Below, piece after piece: positions 1 through 7,705 of a stretch of 8,497 nt of DNA. The DNA comes from CAZRNB01 sp964601355. GTDB lineage: Bacteria; Planctomycetota; Phycisphaerae; Sedimentisphaerales; Anaerobacaceae. Each line of letters begins with the position of its first letter. The stretch's first letter is position 1. The stretch covers positions 1 to 8,497 of the forward strand of contig CAZRNB010000123.1 in NCBI GenBank assembly GCA_964601355.1, read 5' to 3'. The position numbers and the translations under genes are program-made. The notes beneath the pieces are model-generated. The model ran no database searches. It saw only the letters and a list, made by a program, of their open reading frames with translations, and was not told the DNA's origin.

Positions 1-2
1 TA

Positions 3-62
3 GTTCTCGGCCAAAAAGGCCGACCACAGATACGACACTACGAAAATGCTTTTGTACCGTAG
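3..62 (+). CDS. possible C-terminal tail of an upstream gene (partial)
   Basis: The third + frame is open from the window edge to a TAG at 60-62 and would encode about 19 residues ending HYENAFVP. What supports it is the spacing: its stop lies 11 bases before the ATG at 74, as expected for neighbouring genes of one operon. The fragment is too short to assign to a family. The second + frame, that of the gene starting at 74, is also open back to the edge, so it remains possible that this stretch is instead an N-terminal extension of that gene. It could equally be non-coding leader. Confidence 0.3.
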   Translation, partial: VLGQKGRPQIRHYENAFVP

Positions 63-73
63 AGAATCACCCA

Positions 74-913
74 ATGAGAAATAGTCAAGAAAATCTGTTT
101 GACGTTGTATTGTCCGGATCATGGTGGAGTCAACAAAAAGAATTTCCACCATGTGACGAATGGAAAGGCGAGGTTGAAAAATACCTGCAGTTTATGAAGA
201 ACAAGGATTGGTTGGACTTAATGAAACCGCAGTTACAGAGCCGAAACTACGACTCTTTCCTGTCAGAGATATTCGCAGCATACTTCATTGAGAAGACCCT
301 GGGTTTTGAAGTAACTCGTTGGAATCCGGTAACAACCAAACACGGCCACAGTGTGGAGTTTTGTATTAAGGACAAATCTGGTGATGAAATCTTTTGTGAA
401 GTAAAAAGTCCCGGCTGGAAAGGGCAGTTGTCCAAAGAAGATATCCAATGTGGGCGAGCTAAACAGCACAAATTTCTCCTGTCTTGCGACTCAAGATACA
501 CGAAACCGTATCAAAATATCCGACAAACAGTTTGCAAAAGTTACAGAAAATTTTTGCCCCACAAGCAAAATTTACTAATAGTAACAGATGACTTGTTTCG
601 GCCTATATCAATAGGACCTATTAGAGATTGTGGCCAACATAAAATGCCGATGAACATTTGGTATGCTTTGTACAACACCAACAAAGATCATTACGGAGGT
701 CTTGGATATTTCAAAACAAAAGATTACGAAAACCTGGGAGGAATACTATTTTTAAACAATAGGTGCCCAGGAAAGTTCTTTGCTTGGTTCGAAGCTAATC
801 CAAATGCCAAGATTCCATTGAGCAAAGAGTTTGTTTCTGAAGCTCTAAAACTTAACGAACAGCGTATTAAATGCTCCCAAAACGATTACATTAAACACAA
901 TGGAATTGATTGA
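74..913 (+). CDS. hypothetical protein with PD-(D/E)XK nuclease-like core
   Basis: I do not recognise a named family for this 279-aa protein. It has no signal peptide or membrane segment, so it is probably cytoplasmic. Residues about 60-111 have the layout of the PD-(D/E)XK nuclease fold: a helix with a conserved-looking Glu (SEIFAAYFIE, E65), a strand with an acidic residue after a hydrophobic (HSVEF, E95), then the hallmark E-V-K in FCEVKSPGW (E109, K111). A following basic segment (about 128-165) could contact nucleic acid. Nine cysteines are scattered without a zinc-finger spacing. The motif reading is mine; a restriction-type or repair nuclease is an inference, and the protein could be a non-catalytic relative. 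The ATG at 74 has only a weak purine stretch (AGAGA, 61-65) upstream, and the frame has no stop back to the window edge, so the start is not certain. The 3' end overlaps the TatD start by 14 bases, implying cotranscription. Base composition looks more AT-rich than the arabinose cluster, hinting at different ancestry. Confidence 0.75.
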   Translation: MRNSQENLFDVVLSGSWWSQQKEFPPCDEWKGEVEKYLQFMKNKDWLDLMKPQLQSRNYDSFLSEIFAAYFIEKTLGFEVTRWNPVTTKHGHSVEFCIKDKSGDEIFCEVKSPGWKGQLSKEDIQCGRAKQHKFLLSCDSRYTKPYQNIRQTVCKSYRKFLPHKQNLLIVTDDLFRPISIGPIRDCGQHKMPMNIWYALYNTNKDHYGGLGYFKTKDYENLGGILFLNNRCPGKFFAWFEANPNAKIPLSKEFVSEALKLNEQRIKCSQNDYIKHNGID

Positions 914-1673
914 TACACATTGTCATTTAACCTTTGACGTTTTAGAACGCGATGTTGACGCTGTAATTGCCCGCAGCAGAGCCACGAGGGTAACCGAGTG
1001 GGTAACCGTCGGCACAGACCTGCTGGAAAGCCGAAAGGCTATTGAGCTTGCCGAGAGATTTGAAGGTATGTACGCTGCTATCGCAATCCATCCGCACGAA
1101 GCTAAAACTGTAACCGCAGAAACCATCCAGGAATTAAAGAAACTTGCGCAACATAAAAAAATCGTTGCTATCGGCGAAACAGGCCTGGATTATCACTACG
1201 ATTTTTCGCCACGAGAGGAACAAAAAAAGGTTTTTGCCGAGCATTTGAAAATAGCCGCTGAATTGAATCTGCCGGTTATTATTCATTGCCGGGAAGCATT
1301 CGATGAGACAATGCAAATTCTTGAAGAATACCGAAGCGGTATCAAAAGAATTGTTTTTCATTGTTTTAGCGGCTCCGCAGAGCAGGCAAAGATAGTTCTG
1401 GATAAAGGTTTTTACATCTCTTTTACCGGCGTAGTTACATTCAAAAATGCTGAAAAGACACGTCTGGCGGCAAACGTTGTACATTTGGATAGATTGATGA
1501 TAGAAACGGATTGCCCCTATATGTCGCCTTCGCCGATGCGAAAGCAGAAGGTAAATGAGCCTGCCCTTTTAGTCCATACCGCCAAATTTTTAGCCGAGCT
1601 AAAGCAGATGGACTTTGTTGATTTTGCGCAGGCGGTAACGGCTACAAGCAGAGTCTTTTTCGAAATATTATAG
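900..1673 (+). CDS. tatD: TatD-family metal-dependent hydrolase / DNase
   Basis: This is a complete 257-aa TatD protein, the usual family length of about 255-265. These cytoplasmic TIM-barrel hydrolases of the amidohydrolase superfamily act as 3'-5' exonucleases or DNases with two divalent metals. All expected ligands are visible: DTHCHL (H7, H9) at the N-terminus, IGETGLDYHYD (E93), IIHCRE (H129), FHCFSG (H154) and ETDCPYMSP (D204), followed by the typical NEPALL segment. The start must be the ATG at 900 because the metal motif begins five codons later. That start lies inside the preceding gene and has no recognisable Shine-Dalgarno, so translation probably depends on termination-reinitiation coupling with the upstream nuclease-like gene. 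The pairing of two putative nucleases may reflect DNA processing, but TatD genes occur in many contexts and this one may simply be a housekeeping neighbour. Exact substrate cannot be read from sequence; paralogues YcfH and YjjV share all of these motifs. Confidence 0.95.
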   Translation: MELIDTHCHLTFDVLERDVDAVIARSRATRVTEWVTVGTDLLESRKAIELAERFEGMYAAIAIHPHEAKTVTAETIQELKKLAQHKKIVAIGETGLDYHYDFSPREEQKKVFAEHLKIAAELNLPVIIHCREAFDETMQILEEYRSGIKRIVFHCFSGSAEQAKIVLDKGFYISFTGVVTFKNAEKTRLAANVVHLDRLMIETDCPYMSPSPMRKQKVNEPALLVHTAKFLAELKQMDFVDFAQAVTATSRVFFEIL

Positions 1674-1704
1674 GGTATGCAACGCACACCATTTTACTGC
1701 TTTT
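1674..1704. terminator. weak candidate terminator between convergent genes
   Basis: The 29-base gap between the TatD stop and the end of the arabinofuranosidase gene holds a 7-bp stem with one mismatch on the + strand (GGTATGC, AAC loop, GCACACC; 1674-1690). It is followed by a T-rich but interrupted tail (ATTTTACTGCTTTT). On the - strand the mismatch becomes a G-T wobble, but the tail is poorer in T. It is the only structure in place to stop both transcripts; its strength is doubtful. Confidence 0.35.
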
Positions 1705-4700
1705 ATGAATCACCCGGTGGTTTAAGAGGCTGCGCCGCCTTATTGTCACGCGCGAGCCAGACTGCCATTTCGCCGCTGCCGCGATGCGCCCAGGCATAAT
1801 ACGGAATCGCTACGAAATCCTGCTCCTTTTTCAAGATTGTTTTGCCGTCCTTATCGTAGCTTAAACCGTTTGCTTTGCCGCTAAGAACCGTCACGCCGTT
1901 GAGCAGGTTTTTACGGCGTTCCGCCTTTAATTTGACAATATCTGACAGGACAAGGTTAAGAACGTGACCGTTATTATCCGGCCACTCGGCACAATACACG
2001 ATTGGGCCCCGCTGTAATGCAACCTTGCCCAAGTCGTCTGCGACCTTATCATTAGCCAGCACACGCTGAACCGGCATCGGCAGATTCAGCTCAATTACAT
2101 CACCCTTTTTCCACTGCCGGTCTATATGGGCATAGCCCTTTTCCACGTCCAAAACGTATGCCTTACCATTGACTTTAAGACTAATTTTTCCGCCCGCCGG
2201 CAGCGAATCCATAAAACGATACAAGTCACTCGGAACGGATTTATTCTGCGTCCAGATAGGAATACGGATACGCAGTGAAAATTCCGCTATATCCTCCGGC
2301 TCAATCGTTATCTTGACCTTTCCATCCCATGGATATTGTGTCTGCTGTGTTATGCGCACCGCGGCATTTCCCATCTTTACGGTCGCAGTGCTGCTGACAA
2401 ACAAATTAACGTACAGAGCATCGTCTGTATGTGCATATACATACCCTGGCACGGAAGGTATAAAGCGTGTTATGTTTCCGGGGCAGCACGCACAATCGAA
2501 CCAGGAGCTACGTTTGTGCTGGCCGTGTGACTGGAGTGGATTAGGATAGAAGAAGCTGTCACCTGTAAGTGACACGCCGGAGATCAGACCGTTATAGAGC
2601 GTCCTCTCCAAAATGTCGATGTATTTTGCATCGCCGTGCAGCAGGAACATGCGGTAGTTCCACATTACGTTTCCGATAGCCGCACAGGTCTCGCAGTAGG
2701 CTGTTTCGTTGGGTAAATTATAAGCTTTGCCGAAGGCCTCGCCCTGTCCAGTGGCACCGATTCCGCCGGTCAAATATAGCTTTTTTGTAACGACGTCTTC
2801 CCATATCTTATCGATGGCCTGGAGATAACCACTATCGCCCGTCAGCGCCGCCACGTCAGCCATGCCGCAGTACATATACATAGCCCGCACAGCATGTCCG
2901 ACGGCTTCGGTTTGCTCAATGACCTTTTTATGATTCTGGCTGTACTCATTGCCGCTACCGCGAACATCAAGGAAAAATTTTGCCAGGTCAAGATACTCTT
3001 CTTTGCCCGTCACACGGTACATCTTGACCAGACCCATTTCAACAATCTGATGACCGGGGCAGTAGCTGAGTTTTCCTGGACCAAAATCCCGGCAAAGCAA
3101 ATCAGCGTTTTTAATTGCGACATCGAGCAGAGACCTTTTACCCGTTGCCTGATAATGTGCAACAGCCGCCTCGTACAAATGCCCGCAATTATAAAGCTCG
3201 TGACTGAGATCAGGGTCTTTTTCCCAGCGTTTCGCACCCGCCCATTTATGGGGATTATTAGGGTCGATAGTACGGGTAGTATAAAGATAACCGTCCGGCT
3301 CCTGGGCCGCGGCGATTTTTGCAATAAGATCATCAAGATATTTCTCAAGAGCCGGGTCAGGATGAACACTTAGCGAGTACGAGGCTCCTTCCAAAATCTT
3401 ATATGGGTCCGTGTCGTCGAAAGGAAACTTGCCGCGAAATCGGCCTTTCATCAGGCCGCCTGCTATCGCAAAGTTATCGATCCTTCCGGTCTCTTCGCAC
3501 TTCTTAAAGGCGTGAGGGATAGACACACTGCGGTTGGTCTCTATCCGAGGCGCCCAAAATTCATCCTCAACCTTCACGTCGGTAAAAGATACCGGCTGAA
3601 AGGGATAATCTCCTTTAGCCGCGATTGAAGAAGCACCGGCCTTTTTCAAAACCCGCACGTCATAAACTCCGCTTGTCCCCTTAGGGGCTTCGGCCTGGAA
3701 CTTGACGGTTATCTTATCCTTACCCTTCAATAACTCATCGCTCAGCGGATATACCTTCGCTTCGGTTCTCTGCTGCCCTCCACCACCAGAGAACTTCTCA
3801 GCAGCAATCTTGATGTCATCCACGAAAATATCAAACGCAATTCCTTCCTGCCCAATGTCACCATAAGTTACGCTCAGCTCCTGTGGCTGGTCAGGCAATA
3901 TTTTAAGCTTCCAGGAGAACCAGCCGTTAATGTTAGCCAACCTGAACATACGGTCATTGAATTCGTGTATCTCCGAATTTTCACCCTTTATGCTATGGTC
4001 TCGCTCGCTCTGCTCTTCGCCCGGCTTGACAGAATCCACTGTGCGGGCATCAAGCTCCTTCTGCTGCATCAGATCAGCCTTGTATTCCGTCTCTTTCTCC
4101 CGCCACTGCGATGGTGTGTATCTGTCCCAATAAACTATATAATGACGGTTGTCGTGCATCTTGTAGAACGGCTCAAAGGTCACGCCGCCGCCACCCTTTT
4201 TGCCTGGAATACGGAATACGTCCGCAATACCCTGGAACGTGTTCGGCCTGCCTGCCACCGGCGCCAGACCGGTGACTGATTGGCCACCTTCAGCAACTAC
4301 CGCCGGCATGGGCCTGTTGACATCTACCTCGGCGCACAGCACAATCGGGCCGTTGAGGAAGGCAAAACGATTAGGATTATCCTTGAAGCCTTCAGTACGT
4401 AAGCTGAAAGGCATTAAAATCTTTACTGTATCATCGCTCTTCCAGGTGCGATTCAAAGTCGCCCATGTGCCGGGCTTACTGTTAATGTTTTGCTTCTCAC
4501 CGTTGACCAGGACCTCGATGCCGTTGACTGCCCATAAGGGGTGCCGAATATTGAGGGTCAATTCAACCGGCTTATCACAGGTAAAAACGAGCCTGCTATT
4601 TGCTTCATCGGGGAACTTAGTCTCCTGGCGAAGCTTGAGCCCCTTGTCCTGCCAGGTCAGCTCAGACGCGATGAATAGGTTGACCCAAAGATTTGTATCA

Positions 4701-6007
4701 TTGTGGAAATAGATACTGTCGCCGTATTTGGCATGGTTTTCAATGCCGGTGCCGGTGCAGCACCAGAAGGCGTTATAAGGCGTGCTATAAAGTTTCTGGG
4801 AGCCGCTTCGCAGAGGCACATAATAGCAGGTCATGCCGTCCCTGGGATTCTGAGATGCAAGGATATGGTTGTAAAGCGCCCGTTCATAATAGTCTGCATA
4901 TTCAACCTGTGGATCCCAGCAGAATAAATGTCTGGTCAGCTTGAGCACGTTGTATGTGTTGCAGGTCTCGGTCGTTTTAGGACCAAGGGCCTGGGAAAGC
5001 TGCTCCTTAGGCGAAAACATTTCGCGATTACTATGTCCGCCTATACAATAGGAGCGTTCTTTGACGACGGTGTCCCAGAAGAAGACCGACGCGGTCTTTA
5101 GCCATTCTTCGCCGGTCAGTTCGTACTGCCGGGCTGTTCCGATGAATTTTGGAATCTGCGTATTGGCGTGCAGGCCGGTGAGCCGGTCTTCGCGCTTTGA
5201 GGCAGGTCCGATGACCGCCGTGTGGTTGAAACGCTGAGCGATTTTTAAATACTTATCTTCGCCGGTGAGGCTGTAAAGATTTGCCAGCACTTCGTTCATG
5301 CCGCCGTGCTCGGTGCCGAGCATCGCCTGCATCTGCTCGTCGGTAAGATTGGCATTTCGCGTGATGACCCAATCGCCAAACTTTTTGCACGCGTCGAGCG
5401 CCTGCTGGTTGTCGCAATAAACATACATGTCGAGCAGGCCCGCGTAAATCTTGTGCAGGGTGTAGTAAGGCGCCCAGACCCGCTGTTGTTTCTCAACGCG
5501 GTCGATGAAGTTTTCCGGGTAAGCGCTGAGATAGCCCGTGCCGATCTTGGCCTGGCACTCAGCCAGACCAGTGACCACAGCATCGCCTTTCTCTTTGAGC
5601 TTCTCATCGCCTGTGCCGGCATACATCAGAGCGCAGGCGGTCATGTAGTGTCCTACGAAATGCCCTCGCAGCTCGCACTTGGGTTCCTCCCAGCCCCCAA
5701 GGGGTTGTGCAGCGGATGGTAGGCCTGCATTGATGCGGAAATTATGCAATAAACGTTCGACGTCAAGCGAGAGCAGGTACTGCTGATCAAGCTCCATCGC
5801 CTGTTTGAACAGGCCATCGAGCAGGCGCACATCTTCCAGGCTAAAAGCCCTTGCGGCGAGCGGTATAACAGGTTGCACCTTGAACCTCGATTCTCGTCGA
5901 GTATCAAGACTGGTTCTTTCGCCTGCGTTCAATTGTTGCAGGGTCAGCATTATCAAGCTAACTATAACAGCAATAAGTCTTAGTTTCCTCACACGGTTTT
6001 TTTGCAT
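1703..6007 (-). CDS. secreted fused GH146-GH127 beta-L-arabinofuranosidase
   Basis: This 1434-aa exported enzyme should cleave beta-L-arabinofuranosyl linkages in plant glycans (arabinan side chains, arabinoxylan or extensin-type arabinosides; substrate not readable). Residues 1-28 form a signal peptide (basic RVRKLR, hydrophobic LIAVIVSLIM, probable cleavage after LNA); there is no lipobox. Residues about 52-540 match the GH146-type catalytic domain with GGHSNREMF (likely acid/base E329), TETCNTYN (E347, C349) and FWCCTGTG (C416-C417). Residues about 540-789 are beta-sandwich regions typical of GH146, including the LDARTVDSVKPGEEQ signature and a GWFSWK segment. A short Ala/Ser/Gly linker (790-800) leads to a full GH127 domain (801-1434) with EDEFW, EETGRIDNF, HELYNCGHL, GEAFG (E1090), CETCA (E1106, C1108) and DCACCPG (C1174-C1175). 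By homology to HypBA1 these are the acid/base, the zinc ligands and the cysteine nucleophile. Each half is normally a separate enzyme; here both keep full catalytic sets. The start is supported by AGAAGGA at 6015-6021, seven bases from the ATG. It is the last gene of the arabinose cluster. Confidence 0.95.
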   Translation of the reverse strand: MQKNRVRKLRLIAVIVSLIMLTLQQLNAGERTSLDTRRESRFKVQPVIPLAARAFSLEDVRLLDGLFKQAMELDQQYLLSLDVERLLHNFRINAGLPSAAQPLGGWEEPKCELRGHFVGHYMTACALMYAGTGDEKLKEKGDAVVTGLAECQAKIGTGYLSAYPENFIDRVEKQQRVWAPYYTLHKIYAGLLDMYVYCDNQQALDACKKFGDWVITRNANLTDEQMQAMLGTEHGGMNEVLANLYSLTGEDKYLKIAQRFNHTAVIGPASKREDRLTGLHANTQIPKFIGTARQYELTGEEWLKTASVFFWDTVVKERSYCIGGHSNREMFSPKEQLSQALGPKTTETCNTYNVLKLTRHLFCWDPQVEYADYYERALYNHILASQNPRDGMTCYYVPLRSGSQKLYSTPYNAFWCCTGTGIENHAKYGDSIYFHNDTNLWVNLFIASELTWQDKGLKLRQETKFPDEANSRLVFTCDKPVELTLNIRHPLWAVNGIEVLVNGEKQNINSKPGTWATLNRTWKSDDTVKILMPFSLRTEGFKDNPNRFAFLNGPIVLCAEVDVNRPMPAVVAEGGQSVTGLAPVAGRPNTFQGIADVFRIPGKKGGGGVTFEPFYKMHDNRHYIVYWDRYTPSQWREKETEYKADLMQQKELDARTVDSVKPGEEQSERDHSIKGENSEIHEFNDRMFRLANINGWFSWKLKILPDQPQELSVTYGDIGQEGIAFDIFVDDIKIAAEKFSGGGGQQRTEAKVYPLSDELLKGKDKITVKFQAEAPKGTSGVYDVRVLKKAGASSIAAKGDYPFQPVSFTDVKVEDEFWAPRIETNRSVSIPHAFKKCEETGRIDNFAIAGGLMKGRFRGKFPFDDTDPYKILEGASYSLSVHPDPALEKYLDDLIAKIAAAQEPDGYLYTTRTIDPNNPHKWAGAKRWEKDPDLSHELYNCGHLYEAAVAHYQATGKRSLLDVAIKNADLLCRDFGPGKLSYCPGHQIVEMGLVKMYRVTGKEEYLDLAKFFLDVRGSGNEYSQNHKKVIEQTEAVGHAVRAMYMYCGMADVAALTGDSGYLQAIDKIWEDVVTKKLYLTGGIGATGQGEAFGKAYNLPNETAYCETCAAIGNVMWNYRMFLLHGDAKYIDILERTLYNGLISGVSLTGDSFFYPNPLQSHGQHKRSSWFDCACCPGNITRFIPSVPGYVYAHTDDALYVNLFVSSTATVKMGNAAVRITQQTQYPWDGKVKITIEPEDIAEFSLRIRIPIWTQNKSVPSDLYRFMDSLPAGGKISLKVNGKAYVLDVEKGYAHIDRQWKKGDVIELNLPMPVQRVLANDKVADDLGKVALQRGPIVYCAEWPDNNGHVLNLVLSDIVKLKAERRKNLLNGVTVLSGKANGLSYDKDGKTILKKEQDFVAIPYYAWAHRGSGEMAVWLARDNKAAQPLKPPGDS

Positions 6008-6053
6008 TGCAATATCCTTCTATTTATCGTGTAATCAGGTTATAAGCGAGTGG

Positions 6054-6191
6054 AAAGTGCCTAAATGGCGTAAGCCATCCCTTACGGGAAAGTGAGCTTA
6101 ATCCGCCTACAGCGGATAAAGTACTTAAAGTGAGCTAAAGTTACAATATATAATTTTAAGCAATTTAGTCACTTCAAACTTTAGGCACTTT
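6054..6191. repeat. imperfect inverted-repeat element built on an AGTGNCTAA nonamer
   Basis: This 138-base element fills most of the gap upstream of the arabinofuranosidase. Its ends are perfect 12-bp inverted repeats (AAAGTGCCTAAA at 6054-6065 and TTTAGGCACTTT at 6180-6191). An inner imperfect inverted repeat pairs 6125-6144 with 6160-6177 around an AT-rich loop. On the - strand the core AGTG(A/C)CTAA occurs three times near the isomerase end, twice directly abutting with a 9-base period; TTTAGTCACT is a direct repeat at 6164-6173 and 6189-6198. The left half carries three small hairpins: 6065-6078 (ATGGC stem), 6078-6089 (TCCC stem) and 6101-6117 (ATCCGC stem). No coding capacity is seen. 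It resembles a miniature inverted-repeat element; a role as operator or transcript-processing site is also possible. Confidence 0.7.
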
Positions 6192-6196
6192 AGTCA

Positions 6197-7609
6197 CTAC
6201 GCTAATTTGTGCCGATAGACTTCCCAGCCCAAATAATTATCGAGAGCCTCGGCGATGCAATCGGCCTTTTGTGACATATTTACAGCAACGTGATGCTCGA
6301 AGCCCATCCTGCAGACGTATTTCAAAAGTCCTTGGAGGTTCGGGATTTTCATTACGCCGTAGCCGCCGAAGGTATCGAGCTTATCGCTTGTAAATTCACC
6401 TTCGCCCACGTAAATACTGATAACGCCGGCCGGATCGTCGGTGGTCGCTCTGCAGAAGGTGGCCTTGCCCGGAGCAATCCTGCCAACAATGGTACCATAA
6501 GTATTATCTTTCCCGACAGAGCCGGCAATAATCTCCTGGTAGTCCATCCTGGCGCTTTTGAAGAACGACCGGGGGACATTACTGCAATGGAATAAAACGG
6601 CTTTATCAGGATCGTCACCGTAATTGTTGTTCCAGTCAAGAAGCGCGGAAGGCTGCCCGCTTGCAAGCTGTAAGATATACATACCCAGCAGGCCTGTAAT
6701 ATCAACTTCACAGGCGCTCGGCAGCAGTGACTCGCTCATCATGCTCATAATCGTGCAGGGGACAACGCCGAAAAATTCCTGCAGGGCCGTCCAGCACTGA
6801 ATCGCGGTGCCAGCAAGCCCGCAGTCTCTGACCCATCGGTCTGCAACGCAGCTAAATTTTGCCATCTTCAAAAGCATATCGGCAGGAACTGATTCAGTTG
6901 ATGTGTAGTTTTTAATAGAGTTTAGTTTCTTCTTTACATCTTTATCGTTGTCGGCAAGGCGAGCGATTCTTCCGAGGATTTCAGACAAATCTATCGTTTC
7001 TACCGAGATGCCGGAAAGCTCAAGGATTTTTTCGCTGTAGCGGACGGTATTAAATGCACCCGTGCGAGCTCCGATTGCGCCGAACCTGGCGTTCTTCAGC
7101 CCTTTGACAATTCTGCATACCGACGCAAATTCGGCTAAATCTTTTGCAAATTCAGGCGAGGCAACTTTAACTGTATGTGACGTTGTCAAAGTATATGGAA
7201 TGCCTGCCTGCCTGAGATTGTTACAGACACTGATCTTGCCGCAGAACGAGTCGCGTCTGTTGGCTATGCTCATTTTGCCTGCCTCATCAGGTTCCGCCTG
7301 AATCAGGATCGGCACATCGAGTCCGGAGCGTTTGATAGTCTCGGCGACGGCTTTTTCATCGCCGAAGTTCGGCAGCGTTACAATTACTCCGTCGATGACC
7401 TCACGATTCTGGTCGAAAAACGCTGCACATTTCTTTGCATCTTCAAAGGTCTCAACCGCTCCGTATTTTGTTTGCTGTATTGACAGAATAACTGAGGCAA
7501 AGCCATTTTTCTTAAGAACATCCAAGATGTCTTTATGGCCTTCCTTAGCCAATATATCCGGGAAAAACCCGCGGTTCCCTACGATTACTGCAAATGTGTT
7601 TTTTCTCAT
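6197..7609 (-). CDS. L-fucose/L-arabinose isomerase-family protein (probable L-arabinose isomerase)
   Basis: This 470-aa cytoplasmic protein belongs to the FucI/AraA isomerase superfamily (COG2407-like), enzymes that interconvert aldoses and ketoses with a divalent metal. The N-terminal Rossmann-like half (about 1-170) has the hydrophobic strands VIVGNRGFF and GVIVTLPNFGDE. A central segment carries FGAIGARTGAFNTVRYSEK. The C-terminal half has the putative metal-binding residues: MSESLLPSACEVDITG (E293, E301, D303), VLFHCSNVP (H341) and GFEHHVAVN (H439-H440), arranged as in fucose and arabinose isomerases. Which sugar it uses is inferred from context: araD lies immediately upstream and an arabinofuranosidase downstream, with no canonical AraA in the window, so L-arabinose to L-ribulose is the most economical role. 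L-fucose or D-arabinose isomerisation cannot be excluded. The start is fixed by a good ribosome-binding site, GGAGAGA at 7615-7621. The TAG stop lies inside the repeated TTTAGTCACTA stretch of the downstream element. Confidence 0.88.
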   Translation of the reverse strand: MRKNTFAVIVGNRGFFPDILAKEGHKDILDVLKKNGFASVILSIQQTKYGAVETFEDAKKCAAFFDQNREVIDGVIVTLPNFGDEKAVAETIKRSGLDVPILIQAEPDEAGKMSIANRRDSFCGKISVCNNLRQAGIPYTLTTSHTVKVASPEFAKDLAEFASVCRIVKGLKNARFGAIGARTGAFNTVRYSEKILELSGISVETIDLSEILGRIARLADNDKDVKKKLNSIKNYTSTESVPADMLLKMAKFSCVADRWVRDCGLAGTAIQCWTALQEFFGVVPCTIMSMMSESLLPSACEVDITGLLGMYILQLASGQPSALLDWNNNYGDDPDKAVLFHCSNVPRSFFKSARMDYQEIIAGSVGKDNTYGTIVGRIAPGKATFCRATTDDPAGVISIYVGEGEFTSDKLDTFGGYGVMKIPNLQGLLKYVCRMGFEHHVAVNMSQKADCIAEALDNYLGWEVYRHKLA

Positions 7610-7641
7610 TTTCGTCTCTCCAGAAAAACTTCAGTTTTGTT

Positions 7642-7705
7642 AACCTGCGGTAAAACCGCAGGCTAAATATTGTAAATTATTTAGCCCCACGTTTTACGTG
7701 GGGTT
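7642..7705. repeat. symmetric palindromic repeat (paired 8-3-8 hairpins), REP/BIME-like
   Basis: Between araD and the isomerase lies a 64-base symmetric element. It has two perfect hairpins of identical geometry (8-bp stem, 3-base loop): CCTGCGGT/AAA/ACCGCAGG at 7644-7662 and CCCCACGT/TTT/ACGTGGGG at 7685-7703. Between them, GGCTAAATA (7661-7669) and TATTTAGCC (7678-7686) form a perfect 9-bp stem sharing two bases with each outer hairpin. AACC and GGTT close the ends. The right end touches the araD stop codon (7705-7707). There is no T-run on either side, so a simple intrinsic terminator is unlikely; transcript stabilisation, partial attenuation between araD and the isomerase, or a dispersed repeat element fits better. 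Confidence 0.75.

Noticed and set aside
7..23. Hairpin TCGGCC/AAAAA/GGCCGA at the left edge as a terminator
   Set aside because: There is no T-run after the stem on either strand, and the stretch may be the coding tail of the upstream gene.
2894..3373. Open reading frames of 100-170 codons opposite or out of frame with the arabinofuranosidase gene (also 4200-4712 and 5306-5722 on +, 3010-3369 on -)
   Set aside because: Each lies wholly inside a gene with strong family motifs, has low-complexity or implausible protein composition, and has no recognisable domain.
3600..3650. Possible assembly frameshift or missed stop joining two separate hydrolase genes
   Set aside because: The frame runs through a plausible flexible linker with no signal peptide, start context or ribosome-binding site before the second domain. 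From this sequence alone a true fusion is the simpler reading.
7642..7705. Rho-independent terminator after araD
   Set aside because: The stems are strong but are followed by mixed sequence, not a T tract, in either direction, and the isomerase gene follows in the same orientation.
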